64,000 nt of DNA from contig NZ_JADDXU010000001.1 in assembly GCF_015163075.1 (NCBI RefSeq), positions 372,001 to 436,000 on the forward strand. Direction: 5' to 3'. Position 1 is the first letter of the stretch. Each line of letters begins with the position of its first letter. A program made the translations under genes and the position numbers. The notes under the pieces are model-generated. The model was not told where the DNA came from, did not search any database, and was given only the letters and a program-made list of their open reading frames with translations. Of this stretch, positions 35,482 through 44,982 are shown piece after piece. Origin of the DNA: Streptomyces justiciae (GTDB lineage Bacteria > Actinomycetota > Actinomycetes > Streptomycetales > Streptomycetaceae).

Positions 35482-36755
35482 CAGCGGCTGCTCGCTTTCT
35501 CGTCGTCCGACAGGCCGGTCAGGTCCGGCGAGGATCCCTGACGCACCACACGCGCGCCCGCCCCTTCACCGGGCGGCGCGCACACCCCGCGCAACCGCTC
35601 CAGGACCCGCCGGGACACGTGCCGGGCCCACCGTCCCCACATCGCCAGTCCCGGCCCCCGGTCGTCCCGGGCGTACCAGGCCGGCTCCCGGCCGTCGGGC
35701 GCCGGGCGCAGCGCGGTCAGCGGGGCGTAGTTCTCCACCACGAACTCCCGCCCGGCCCGCGGCACCCCGTCCGGCAGCGGACGGTGTGTCAGGTCCAGGT
35801 GCAGGGCGCGCACGACGTCCAGCTCGGCGGTGTCGCAGAACAGCCGGAACTGGGCGCCCGGGCGCGGGTTGAAGTCGAGGAGGTGAGGGTGGCCGTCCGG
35901 GCCGCGGCGGAAGTCGAGGTCGAAGATGCCGCGGTAGCCCAGTTCGGCGGTGAGGCGTTCGGCGAGCTCCTGCACGATCGGGTCCGGTGTCCACCGGCCC
36001 ACCGCCGTCAACCCGGCGCCGCGCGGCCAGGACCGCAGCTTGACGCCGGCACCGCCGCCGCGGACGGCGCCCGAGCGGTCGGCGTACCCGTGGCAGAAGA
36101 GGTCGCCGTCCGGTTCCGGCGGCAGGAACGCCTGGAGCAGCAGCCGGCTGCCCGCCTCCGCGGAGCGCCGGTACAGCTCGCCGGCCTCGTGTGCGGAACG
36201 CAGCAGGACCGTGCTGCGCAGGCCGCTGCCGGCCGGCAGCAGCCAGGGGCGGCTCCACTTCGCCACCACCGGCAGCCCGAGATGCCAGGCGGCGGCAGCG
36301 GCGTCGGCGGGGCTGTCCGGGATCAGCGTGAGCGGATGCGGCACGTCCACGGACGCACACAGAGCGGCCAGTTCCGCCTTGTCGGCGACCTGCTCGGCCA
36401 GCGGACCCGGCGTCGCGGGCAGCAGATAGGAGGGCGCCAGCTCCGCCCGCAGCCGGCTCACCGCGACCGCGCTCGCGTCGTCCATCGGGATCAGCACCGC
36501 GGGGCGCGCGATCCGGGCGGCGATCCGGCGCAGGGCGACGGCGACGTCGGCGGCGGGCGCGCCCGGGGGCGGCGGGGGATGGAGCTGCCGTACAAAACGC
36601 GATCGGGACACCGGACTTCCGGTGGAATCCGCGATCACATGCACCTCCACTCCGGCCCGGCCGAGCGAGCGCACGGCTCCGAGCGTTCCGTGGTGAAAGG
36701 GATTCCGGTCGATCCGCAGCAGAACGGCGGGGACGCGGGTGTCGAACAGCGACAC
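35481..36755 (-). CDS. ATP-grasp carboxylate-amine ligase-like protein
   Basis: A 424-residue protein with the ATP-grasp pattern: N-terminal Rossmann-like part (AVLLRIDRNPFHHGTLGAVRSLGRAG), PVVAKWSRPW for nucleotide binding, and the Mg2+/catalytic stretch FDLDFRRGPDG to LLDFNPRPGAQF. Family members join a carboxylate to an amine through an acyl phosphate. It is cotranscribed with the FAD oxidoreductase. The amide product is unknown. Confidence 0.83.
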   Translation of the reverse strand: MSLFDTRVPAVLLRIDRNPFHHGTLGAVRSLGRAGVEVHVIADSTGSPVSRSRFVRQLHPPPPPGAPAADVAVALRRIAARIARPAVLIPMDDASAVAVSRLRAELAPSYLLPATPGPLAEQVADKAELAALCASVDVPHPLTLIPDSPADAAAAAWHLGLPVVAKWSRPWLLPAGSGLRSTVLLRSAHEAGELYRRSAEAGSRLLLQAFLPPEPDGDLFCHGYADRSGAVRGGGAGVKLRSWPRGAGLTAVGRWTPDPIVQELAERLTAELGYRGIFDLDFRRGPDGHPHLLDFNPRPGAQFRLFCDTAELDVVRALHLDLTHRPLPDGVPRAGREFVVENYAPLTALRPAPDGREPAWYARDDRGPGLAMWGRWARHVSRRVLERLRGVCAPPGEGAGARVVRQGSSPDLTGLSDDEKASSR

Positions 36756-36905
36756 GGATTCAATTCCTTCGGTCGTTTCACCCGTGCGGGCGATCGGGCC
36801 ACCCGAAAGCCGTAAGCACGGTGGCGTCGTTCATATTCATATGACTGAGTGTCAGGTAACGCGTTTCAGCTGTCCCCAGAGCGCGAGAGTGAGAAAGGAG
36901 CAGGC

Positions 36906-38159
36906 ATGGACTCACAGCAGCGAAGGGCCCGGACCGGTCGGCTGGCGTTCATCGCGGTGGCGACCGCCGCGTCCGCCGCCCTGGCCGCGGGGCCCGGATT
37001 CGCCGCGGGGGTGGGGGCCGCCGATCCGCCCGCTCCCACGCCCGCCGTGCCCGCGGTCCCGGCGGAGCCGTCCCCGGCCGCCGACCCCGTGATCGAACCC
37101 GAGACCAAGCCCGCCCCCAAGGTGCCCGCCTTCGGCGCCTACCTCGACTACGGGCCGCGCGGCGTGGCCCGGATGGCCGAGCTCAGCCGCTGGCTGGGCG
37201 GCGCCGACCTGCGCGTCGGCCACACCTATCTGCCCGGCGACCGCTGGAGCAACATCGAGGGCGCCCCCGGCTTCCTCGACGTGTGGGCGGACTGGCGCAA
37301 CGAGAAGGACGACCGGATGTTCGTCCTCAACGTCCCCATGCTGGAGCGCAACGAGGACCATGTCTCCGACGCCGAGGTGCGGCTGCTGCTGCGCCGGGGC
37401 GCGGCGGGGCAGTTCGACGATCACTTCCGCCGCCTCGCCGAGCGGCTGGTCGAGCTGAACGTGCCGGACACGGTGATCGTGCTCGGCTGGGAGATGAACG
37501 GCATCACGTACACCCATCGCTGCGGGCCGGACCCGGAGGCCTGGAAGACGTACTGGAACAGGATCGTCACCACCATGCGTTCGGTGCCGGGCCAGAAATT
37601 CCGCTTCGATTTCACGCCCAGCCGGGGCCGGGACGCGATCGCCTGGACGAAGTGCTATCCGGGTGACGACACCGTCGACATCATCGGCATGGACTCGTAC
37701 GACCAGCCGGAAGGACTCTCGTTCGACGAGCAGGTGAAAGAGCCCTACGGACTTCAGGAGCACGTGGATTTCGCCAAATCCCACGGCAAGGCAATTTCCT
37801 ATCCTGAATGGGGACTCTTCCGCAACGGTGACAACGCCGAATACATGCGGCGCATGCTCGCGTGGATGGACGAGCACAAGCCGCTGTACAACACGCTGAC
37901 CGACTACTGCCCGCACGGCGTGTGGCAGTGCGAGGACAACCCGAAGGCGTCCGACGTCTACCGGTCGATCCTCTTCGGCCGCACTCCCGAGGAGCCGACG
38001 ACGGAACCGACGCCGGTCGACCCGACGCCCGAGCCGACCCCCGACCCCACCCCGACCAACCCGCCCAACTGTTCGCCGATGGACCTGGGCGAGTGGGTCG
38101 AGTACTGGATCGGCGGGAAGCTGTGCATGCGCTTCGACTGGTGGTCGCGCAGCCGGTGA
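36906..38159 (+). CDS. secreted GH26-like glycoside hydrolase
   Basis: A 417-residue secreted protein with a signal to about residue 38, a Pro/Ala linker, and a GH26-like barrel (about 75-365). The candidate acid/base is Glu196 in LGWEMNG and the nucleophile Glu301 in SYPEWGLF. GH26 enzymes are mostly beta-mannanases. A Pro/Thr linker (PTPVDPTPEPTPDPTPT) leads to a 30-residue tail with two Cys and four Trp residues. AAAGGAGCAGGC precedes the ATG. It lies beside the exopolysaccharide operon and may trim that polymer. Confidence 0.85.
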   Translation: MDSQQRRARTGRLAFIAVATAASAALAAGPGFAAGVGAADPPAPTPAVPAVPAEPSPAADPVIEPETKPAPKVPAFGAYLDYGPRGVARMAELSRWLGGADLRVGHTYLPGDRWSNIEGAPGFLDVWADWRNEKDDRMFVLNVPMLERNEDHVSDAEVRLLLRRGAAGQFDDHFRRLAERLVELNVPDTVIVLGWEMNGITYTHRCGPDPEAWKTYWNRIVTTMRSVPGQKFRFDFTPSRGRDAIAWTKCYPGDDTVDIIGMDSYDQPEGLSFDEQVKEPYGLQEHVDFAKSHGKAISYPEWGLFRNGDNAEYMRRMLAWMDEHKPLYNTLTDYCPHGVWQCEDNPKASDVYRSILFGRTPEEPTTEPTPVDPTPEPTPDPTPTNPPNCSPMDLGEWVEYWIGGKLCMRFDWWSRSR

Positions 38160-38189
38160 CGGAAGGCAGTCTCGGTGGCGGTGGGTCGT

Positions 38190-39281
38190 TCACGATCCGC
38201 CGCCACCGCCGCGTTCGCGCCACCGGCGCAGCACCTCCTTGCCGTGCCGGCGGGCCGCGACGTCGCACAGCGCGGCCGCCAGCAGCGGGGCGGTGTGCCG
38301 GCGGGCCAGCAGCAGCCGCTGGTTGGCGACCGGTTCGGGCTTCCAGTGGTGCTTGTACGGCTCGTTGCCGCGCAGCAGGCTCAGCGTGCCGCGGGCATGT
38401 CCGGTGCACGCGTCCAGCAACATCACCGCCACGTCCGCCTTGCGTTCCCGCAGGCACGGATGGGCGCCGTACAGATAGCCGCCCGTCAGCCGCCGCGACT
38501 GCAGGGTCAGGTCGACGGCGACCACGTCGTCGTCCAGCCGGAACTCGGTGACGACCGCGTCCCCTTCCGCCACCATCGGCCCGACCGAGCGCACCAGATG
38601 GTCGCGGAACCGGGACCGCAGGTGCTCGCTCGTCACCTTCCGTCCCTGCCACTGGAGTTGATGCAGCTCCAGCAGCCGGCGCAGTGCCTTGTCGACCTCG
38701 TCCGGCTCGACGACGTGCCGTTCGACGCCGAGCGAGGTCAGCTTGCGCAGCTTGGCGCGCACCCGCTGCTGGGCCTTGGCGGACGGCAGCCGGGCGACCA
38801 GTTCGTCCATGGGTACGGCGGGCAGCTCCAGGCACAGCGAGTCGTCGACCCGGCGCCGGAGGCCCGGCCAGTGGTCGTAGAGCCGCTCGGCCGCGCCGCC
38901 GGGGCGCACTTCGCGCAGGTCGACCAGCGCGGTGCGGGCGGCCGCCGCGAGCCCCTCCGCCAGCGCGGCCACCGCCTCCTCGCCCCGCTCGTCGTCCAGC
39001 AGGACGTCCCCGTAGTCGGAGATCGCCCCGCCCAGCGGCACGAGCGACGGCACGGGACGGTGGACGCGCATCAGGGGCGCGGCGGCCACCAGGTCGCCGT
39101 GGTCGCGCACGACGAGGACGCGCAGCCGGCCGCGACGGCCGTAGGAGAGCCACCAGGAGTGCAGCCAGGCGTGGCTCTGGAACGGGGTCGCGGCGGAGCA
39201 ACGGCGGTACAGGCGCGCCCAGTCGGGGGCGAGGGCGGCGAAGACGGTGTCGTCGGTGACGAGTTCCGTCGTGTACGTCAC
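38190..39281 (-). CDS. GNAT/FemAB-like acetyltransferase of EPS operon (BcsL/CelD type)
   Basis: A 363-residue protein of the Acetyltransf_6 group found in polysaccharide loci. Landmarks are FQSHAWLHSWWLSYG at the start, a middle helical KAKLRKL-type region, and LTGGYLYGAHP near residue 280. It probably acylates a sugar or lipid-linked intermediate. The GTG at 39281 overlaps the upstream stop (GTGA). It is the last gene of the operon. Confidence 0.8.
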   Translation of the reverse strand: MTYTTELVTDDTVFAALAPDWARLYRRCSAATPFQSHAWLHSWWLSYGRRGRLRVLVVRDHGDLVAAAPLMRVHRPVPSLVPLGGAISDYGDVLLDDERGEEAVAALAEGLAAAARTALVDLREVRPGGAAERLYDHWPGLRRRVDDSLCLELPAVPMDELVARLPSAKAQQRVRAKLRKLTSLGVERHVVEPDEVDKALRRLLELHQLQWQGRKVTSEHLRSRFRDHLVRSVGPMVAEGDAVVTEFRLDDDVVAVDLTLQSRRLTGGYLYGAHPCLRERKADVAVMLLDACTGHARGTLSLLRGNEPYKHHWKPEPVANQRLLLARRHTAPLLAAALCDVAARRHGKEVLRRWRERGGGGGS

Positions 39282-39931
39282 AGCTGGCCGTGGGCGTCGG
39301 CGGCGACGGCCGGGCCGGGCACGGAGGCCGGGCGTCCCGGCTCCTCGCTGGTGCGGCGCGGCCGGACCAGCAGCACCAGGCCGGCGAGGAGCCCGCCCGC
39401 GCTCGCCCCGACCAGGCCGGTCAGCACGGGCGAGGCCGAGGAGGGCTCGGTGGGCTTGGTGGCGCGGGCGAACTGCTGGAGCTCGACGTTGGTGGCCGAC
39501 TCGGTGTTGTCGGCGTGCCGGGTCAGGGCGCGGGCCACCGCGTTGGCCATGTCGGCGGCCAGGTCCGGACGGGAGGACGTCGCCGTGATCGCCACCATCG
39601 GCGCGTCCGGCGAAGTCGCCGTCTGCACACTGGACTTCAGCGTCTTCACGGGCACGCCCGCCCACACCTGAGCGTCCCCGAGGACCGCGAGCTGGGTGGC
39701 GACCCGGCCGTATGCCTGCGCGAAGCCCAGCGCGGACGCCGGGTCGGACTTCTCGGTGGGGACGGCGATGACATAGCTGGTCGCCGTGTAGGTGGGCGTC
39801 TTGGCGAGGCCGTACACGCCGCCGAGCAGGCCGCCCGCGACGGCGCCGGCCGCGAGCAGGGACCAGGCGGGGAGCGTCTTGGCGCGGGTGAGGACCGCCG
39901 GGCGGCGCGGTCCGGTGGGGTTCTCGGTCAT
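39278..39931 (-). CDS. Wzz-like polysaccharide chain-length/assembly protein
   Basis: A 217-residue protein with two membrane helices flanking an outside region: LPAWSLLAAGAVAGGLLGGVYG near 20-42 and LTGLVGASAGGLLAGLVLLV near 170, with the conserved short motif TPTYTATSYVIA after the first helix. This matches Wzz/CapA-type proteins that set polymer length, without a kinase domain. Overlaps on both sides (ATGA, GTGA) place it inside the operon. Confidence 0.85.
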   Translation of the reverse strand: MTENPTGPRRPAVLTRAKTLPAWSLLAAGAVAGGLLGGVYGLAKTPTYTATSYVIAVPTEKSDPASALGFAQAYGRVATQLAVLGDAQVWAGVPVKTLKSSVQTATSPDAPMVAITATSSRPDLAADMANAVARALTRHADNTESATNVELQQFARATKPTEPSSASPVLTGLVGASAGGLLAGLVLLVRPRRTSEEPGRPASVPGPAVAADAHGQL

Positions 39932-41073
39932 GAGGAACTGACTCCCTGGGGTGACGGGGACGACGAGGATGCGGCCGCGTAGACGTCCATCAGCTGGGCG
40001 GCGCTGCGGGTGATGCAGTAGTGGTGGGCGGCTTCGGGGGCGGTGCGCGGACGCGGGCCCTCGGTGCGGGCCGTGGCGATCGCGCGGGCGAACTCGTCGG
40101 CGCCGCCGCGGACTTGGCGGGCGAGGGCGGCAGCCTCGGCGGGCAGGTCCTCGATCGCGGGGCAGGAGCTGTAGAGGACCGGCAGCCCGGAGGCCAGCGC
40201 CTCGACGACCGCGAGGCCGAACGCCTCCTCCGGCGAGGGCGAGGCGAGGACGTCCATCGCCCAGGTGAGGGACGGCAGATCGGGACCGGGCGAGCCGTCG
40301 GGGACGTAGGGCCGTTCGCCGGTGAACAGGACCCGGTCGGCGACGCCGGCCTCGTGGGCGGTGCGCCGCAGGACGCTCTCGTCCGGGCCGCCGCCGACCA
40401 GCAACAGCCAGCAGTTCTCGGGAAGTTGGGCGAGGGCGTGGATGAGGGTGCCGAACCGCTTGCCCGCGGTGAGGCGTCCGATGCCGCCGATGACGTACGC
40501 CTCCTCGGGCAGGCCGAGGCGGCGGCGGGTGTGGAGGCGCTGGAGGGGGTCGAAGCGGAAGCGGGTCAGGTCGATGCCGTTGGGGACGACCTCGATGCGG
40601 GGGGCGGGGACCCCCCAGTTCCTCAGGCGCTGGGCGACCGTGGGGGAGACGGCGACCGTGGCGCGGCCGAGGCGCTCGCTGGCCAGGTAGAGGCCGCGGA
40701 CGCCGGCGGTGAGGCGGCGGCCCTCCATCTGGGAGTCGCCCAGGGAGTGTTCGGTGGCGACGACCGCCCGGACCCCGGCGAGCCGGGCGGCGAGGCGGCC
40801 GTAGACACAGGCCCGGTACAGGTGGGTGTGGACGAGGTCGTAGCCGCCGGAGCGGATCAGGCGGACCAGCCGGGGCAGCGCGGCCAGATCCCGGTTGCCG
40901 GCCATCCCGAGGTGCGTCACCCGCACCCCGTCGGCGATCAGGCCGTCGGCGACCGCGCCCGGGTTGGTGAGCGTCACGACCTCGCAGTCGACCGGCAAGT
41001 GCCGCAGCAGCAGCCGCAGTTGCTGCTCGGCGCCACCGACGCCGAGGCCGGTGATGACATGAAGTGCCTTCAC
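39928..41073 (-). CDS. GT4-family glycosyltransferase
   Basis: A 381-residue GT-B glycosyltransferase: N-terminal HVITGLGVGGAEQQLRLLL, central GRLTAGKRFGTLIHAL and the donor-binding E-x7-E type motif SPSPEEAFGLAVVEALASGLP. It should add a sugar to a lipid-linked repeat unit. The GTG start at 41073 lies one base after the deacetylase stop. Donor and acceptor are unknown. Confidence 0.92.
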   Translation of the reverse strand: MKALHVITGLGVGGAEQQLRLLLRHLPVDCEVVTLTNPGAVADGLIADGVRVTHLGMAGNRDLAALPRLVRLIRSGGYDLVHTHLYRACVYGRLAARLAGVRAVVATEHSLGDSQMEGRRLTAGVRGLYLASERLGRATVAVSPTVAQRLRNWGVPAPRIEVVPNGIDLTRFRFDPLQRLHTRRRLGLPEEAYVIGGIGRLTAGKRFGTLIHALAQLPENCWLLLVGGGPDESVLRRTAHEAGVADRVLFTGERPYVPDGSPGPDLPSLTWAMDVLASPSPEEAFGLAVVEALASGLPVLYSSCPAIEDLPAEAAALARQVRGGADEFARAIATARTEGPRPRTAPEAAHHYCITRSAAQLMDVYAAASSSSPSPQGVSSS

Positions 41074-41074
41074 C

Positions 41075-41815
41075 TCAGACCCCCTCGACGGGGCGGCGCC
41101 GCAGCCGGTGCAGCCGGTGCTTGAGGAAGAGGCGTACGGCGGTGTCGTTCTGCCCGATGTGGACGCGGGGCAGGGCCAGGGGGCTGTCGACCGGGCCGGG
41201 GTCGATGGCGCAGGCGTACCGGTACCCGGCCTCCCGTACGGCGTCGACGGCCCGCTGGTCGAGGGTGCCGTAGGGGTAGCAGAAGCCGCCGACCTCCGTG
41301 CCGGTGATTTCCTCCAGCACGGCCCGGCTCTCCACGATCTCGGACTTCAGCCGGAGGTCGTCGGCCCGGGTGAGGTCGACGTGGGTGAGACCGTGCGAGC
41401 CGATCTCGACGCCCGCCCGAGCCGCCTGGCGGATGCCGTCGGCGGTGAGCAGCGGCTTGCGCGGGCCCAGCGGGTCCCAGGCGTTGTCGCCGCCGAGCCG
41501 CCCGGGCAGCACGAAGAGCGTGGCGCCGAAGCCGTGCCGCCGCAGGACGGGCAGGGCGGCGGTGACGAAGTCGGCGTACCCGTCGTCGAAGGTGAGCCCT
41601 ACGAGGTCCGTGCGGTCGGGCGCCGCCAGCAGATCGGCCACCGAGACTCCGCGCAGACCGCGGCGGCCGAGCCAGGTCAGCTGCCGGTCGAGACGGTCCG
41701 GGGTGACCGTGATGCGGTACGGGTCGTCGGAGCAGTCGCCGACCGAGTGGTACATCGCGATCCACGGAACGGTGCGCGATCCGGCCGGAGCGGCGGGATC
41801 AACGGGTGCGGCCAT
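41075..41815 (-). CDS. polysaccharide deacetylase (NodB domain)
   Basis: A 246-residue NodB-type enzyme: catalytic TFDDGYADF, metal site EIGSHGLTHVDLT and FCYPYGTLD. It removes acetyl groups from N-acetylated sugars. No signal peptide is evident, so it may act inside on lipid-linked intermediates. It overlaps the flippase gene by 17 bases. Confidence 0.9.
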   Translation of the reverse strand: MAAPVDPAAPAGSRTVPWIAMYHSVGDCSDDPYRITVTPDRLDRQLTWLGRRGLRGVSVADLLAAPDRTDLVGLTFDDGYADFVTAALPVLRRHGFGATLFVLPGRLGGDNAWDPLGPRKPLLTADGIRQAARAGVEIGSHGLTHVDLTRADDLRLKSEIVESRAVLEEITGTEVGGFCYPYGTLDQRAVDAVREAGYRYACAIDPGPVDSPLALPRVHIGQNDTAVRLFLKHRLHRLRRRPVEGV

Positions 41816-43655
41816 GCGTGAGCCTCCGCGTGAGGGTGCGTACGGGTCGGAGTGCGGGTACGACGCCCTGGGCGTCCAGCGCCCAGGCGAGCAGGACGAA
41901 CACGGCGACCGCGGTCGTGCCGGCCGCGGCGAGCCCGGGCACGGCCGCCGGCACCTGCTCGGCGACGAACGTCCCCGCCACGGTCGCGATCACCGCCGCC
42001 CGCACCGGCTTGCTCAGCTCGCCCAGCACGCGCCGGACCCGGATCGGCACACTGCGCGGCCCCATCCCGGCGAGCAGCACCACGGCCGTCACGGTGATGC
42101 CGGAGGCGTTGGCGGCGGCGATGCCCAGCACCCCCCACGGCCCCACCGTCCAGGCGCCGATCCAGGACGTGGCGACGATGCCGGTGGCCATCGCGACGAC
42201 CGGGTACCAGCTGGGGCGGGCCGCCGAGAAGTACGACCGCACGAGCACGCCGGTCAGGGTCTGACCGAGCAGCCCGAGTGCGTACACCCGCATGACGTCC
42301 GCGGTCGCGGCGGTGTCCCGGGCGGTGAACGCGCCCCGCTGGAAGAGGAGTTCGACGATCTGCGGAGCGCAGGCGATGACCACGGACGCGCCGAGCAGCA
42401 GCACGCAGGTGGCCAGCGCCAGATCCCGCTCCACCCGGTTGCGGGCCCGCTCGACGTCACCGTCGGCCAACGCCCGCGCGACCACCGGGAAGGTGACCGT
42501 GCACAGCATCATCGACAGCGTCATCGGGATCTGGGCGACCTTCTGCGCGTAGTTCAGATGCGAGATGGCCCCGGCGTCGAGCGTGGAGGCGAGGAACCGC
42601 TCGATGAGCGTCTGCGACTGCCGGCACAGCGCGAAGAGCAGGACGGTGGCGACGAGGGCGCCGGTGACGGCACGCTCGGAGTCCCCGGCCGCCGGCTCCT
42701 CGACGGCGGGCGCCTTCCGCCGCAACTCCCTGACGAAAGACGGCAGTTGTACGACGACCATCAGCGCGCCGCCGACGGCCACCCCGACCGCCGCCGACCG
42801 TACGCCCCACTGCCCGCCCAGCACGAACATCGCGGTGATGATGCCGACGTTGTACGCCACGTAGATCGCGGCCGGTGCGAGGAACCTGCGATGCGCGCGC
42901 AGGGCCGCGCTGCAGTACCCGGCGAGCCCGAAGCCGAGCACGCAGACCGCGGTGAGGCGGGTGCAGTCGACGGCGAGCGCCGGGTCGGGCAGGCCGGGCG
43001 CGAGGGCCTCGACGAGATAGGGGGCGGTGCCGGCGATGAGCGCGGACACGGCGACGAAGGCGAGCGAGAGGCGCGGCAGCGTACTGCCGACCAGCACCCG
43101 CACGGGGTCGCCGGGAGCGCCCTGCGCCCGCCGGGCGAGCGCGAGGCTGAACGCCGGGACCAGCGCGAAGGCCAGGCCGTCCTCGATGAGCAGCGTCGAC
43201 GCGAACTCCGGGATGGTCCACGCGACGAGGAACGCGTCCGTCTCGCTCCCGGCCCCGAACAGCCGCGCCAACGCCTGATCCCGGGCCAGCCCGAGCACGG
43301 CACCGGCGGCGGTGAGGACGGCGGTGATGAGGGTGGCCTTGGCGAGGAAGCCGCGGGAGGCGGGGGCTACGTCGGTGGCGCCGGGCGCCGGTACGGCGGT
43401 GCGGGCGGCGGGGAGGGCCGGGGCGCTGACGGGACGGGGGGCGGCCTTGGCATGGGCCTCGGCGTAGGGACGGGCGTCGGAGTCGGCGCGGGGCTCGGCG
43501 TGGGGAAGGGCGTCCGAGTCGACATGGGCGAGGGTCTTGGCGCGGGTATCGGCGTTGCCGCGGGTGGCGGCCTTCGCGCGGGCGCCGGCACCGGGCTCAG
43601 CGCCCTTGGTGTCCTCCGCGTCGCCCCGAGGCAGCCGGGAAGGCGTCAGCCTCAT
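41799..43655 (-). CDS. MurJ/Wzx-like lipid-linked sugar flippase with repeat-rich N-terminus
   Basis: A 618-residue MOP-superfamily membrane protein: about 14 helices after residue 105, starting FLAKATLITAVLTAAGAVLGLARDQALARLFGAG, with VAQIPMTLSMMLCTVTFPVVA typical of MurJ. Its place between a polymerase and a deacetylase suggests flipping of the exopolysaccharide unit rather than lipid II. The first 100 residues are a low-complexity Ala/Asp/Arg tract built from a 12-bp repeat. ATG 43655 overlaps the polymerase stop. Confidence 0.88.
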   Translation of the reverse strand: MRLTPSRLPRGDAEDTKGAEPGAGARAKAATRGNADTRAKTLAHVDSDALPHAEPRADSDARPYAEAHAKAAPRPVSAPALPAARTAVPAPGATDVAPASRGFLAKATLITAVLTAAGAVLGLARDQALARLFGAGSETDAFLVAWTIPEFASTLLIEDGLAFALVPAFSLALARRAQGAPGDPVRVLVGSTLPRLSLAFVAVSALIAGTAPYLVEALAPGLPDPALAVDCTRLTAVCVLGFGLAGYCSAALRAHRRFLAPAAIYVAYNVGIITAMFVLGGQWGVRSAAVGVAVGGALMVVVQLPSFVRELRRKAPAVEEPAAGDSERAVTGALVATVLLFALCRQSQTLIERFLASTLDAGAISHLNYAQKVAQIPMTLSMMLCTVTFPVVARALADGDVERARNRVERDLALATCVLLLGASVVIACAPQIVELLFQRGAFTARDTAATADVMRVYALGLLGQTLTGVLVRSYFSAARPSWYPVVAMATGIVATSWIGAWTVGPWGVLGIAAANASGITVTAVVLLAGMGPRSVPIRVRRVLGELSKPVRAAVIATVAGTFVAEQVPAAVPGLAAAGTTAVAVFVLLAWALDAQGVVPALRPVRTLTRRLTHGRTR

Positions 43656-44980
43656 CGCGCTGCGGCCTCCTCGGCGCGGGCGGGCACCGGCGGCGGCAAC
43701 GGCACGGACTCCCGCGGGCCGCTCCCGACCAGCCCCCACCACGCCGCCAACCCGAAGCACACGGCCGTCAGCACGGTCGAGGGCCCGCCGATGTCCGCGT
43801 ACATGAAGTCGGTCAACTGCCAGACCAGCAGCCCACAGGCGACGAGCCCACAGTCGAGCGCTTGCCCCGACAGGCGTACCCGCGCCAGCCCCCGCAGCCC
43901 GCACACCACCAGCGCCAACCAGCCCCCCGCCAGCGCCAGCAGTCCGATCAGGCCCTGTTCCGCGAGGATCAGGAGGTACATGTTGTGCGGGGACAGCAGC
44001 GGCTGCTTGCGGAAGGCCGCGCCCGCGCCCTCCGTGTCGCTGCCCGCGGACAGCGCGAGGGAGGCGTGGGCGTCCCGGTGTTCGGGGAAGCCCTTCAACC
44101 CGACGCCGGTCAGCGGCTGTTCGCGCCACATGTCGACCGCCGCCGCCCACATCGTGTACCGGTCGGTGACGGACTGGTCGGGTGCGTCGGTGACCTGCGT
44201 GATGCTGTTGACGCGTTCCTGGAGCATCGCCGAGCCGACGCCGAAGCCGCCTACGAGGATCACCCCGAGCGCGGCGACCACGGCCCCCACCTTCAGCGCC
44301 CGCCGCATCCCGGCCAGCACCAGCTGCACCGAACAGGTCACCGCGGTCGCGATCCACGCCCCGCGGCTGAAGGACAGGGCCAGCGGCACGAGCAGCGCCA
44401 GCCCACAGCACGCGGCAACCGCCCGCTGCCGTACGGCGGTTGTGCCCAGCGCCAGCCCCACCGCGCAGATCAGCCCGAAGCAGACGACGGTCGCCATCCC
44501 CATCACGTCCTGCGCCCCGAAGGTGCCGACCGCGCGGATCTCCTGCCCCTGGTACGAGGCACCGGTCCCGGTCAGGAACTGGTGCACGCCGATCGCCCCC
44601 TGCCACAGCGCAAGGCCGACGAAGGACCAGGCGAGGACGCGGAAGTCACCGCGGTGCCGGATGAGGAGCAGGACGGCCGCGGGGACGAGGACGAAGATCT
44701 GGAGGTAGCGGCCCATGCCGCTGATCCCGGCCCCCGGAGTCGCGGCGCCCGTCGCGGCGATCGCCAGCCCGACCACCGGCAGGCCCAGGATCACGGCGGC
44801 GGTACGGGACAGGGGGCGCCGCCGGTCCCGTACGAGACGGATCCCGCAGTACAGCACCATCAGCGCGGAGACCGCGTCGGCCGGACCCGCGCCGCCCTCG
44901 CCGCCCGGCCCGATCGGCAGCCCCAGCAGGGCGATCACGGCGATGGCCGGGAGGACCGGCAGTACCCGAGGCAGCCTCAT
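43652..44980 (-). CDS. O-antigen ligase/Wzy-like polymerase
   Basis: A 442-residue membrane protein with about ten helices and the large outside loop of the O-antigen ligase/polymerase family, including RYTMWAAAVDMWREQPLTGVGLKGFPEHRD and SPHNMYLLILAEQGLIGLLALAG, the family's conserved segments. It should polymerise or attach the repeat unit outside. It starts 2 bp after the sugar transferase stop. Confidence 0.9.
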   Translation of the reverse strand: MRLPRVLPVLPAIAVIALLGLPIGPGGEGGAGPADAVSALMVLYCGIRLVRDRRRPLSRTAAVILGLPVVGLAIAATGAATPGAGISGMGRYLQIFVLVPAAVLLLIRHRGDFRVLAWSFVGLALWQGAIGVHQFLTGTGASYQGQEIRAVGTFGAQDVMGMATVVCFGLICAVGLALGTTAVRQRAVAACCGLALLVPLALSFSRGAWIATAVTCSVQLVLAGMRRALKVGAVVAALGVILVGGFGVGSAMLQERVNSITQVTDAPDQSVTDRYTMWAAAVDMWREQPLTGVGLKGFPEHRDAHASLALSAGSDTEGAGAAFRKQPLLSPHNMYLLILAEQGLIGLLALAGGWLALVVCGLRGLARVRLSGQALDCGLVACGLLVWQLTDFMYADIGGPSTVLTAVCFGLAAWWGLVGSGPRESVPLPPPVPARAEEAAAR

Positions 44981-44982
44981 GG

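Noticed and set aside
41799..43655. The essential lipid II flippase MurJ itself
   Set aside because: Sequence resembles MurJ, but its operon is for exopolysaccharide and it has an unusual N-terminus; an essential copy would be expected elsewhere.
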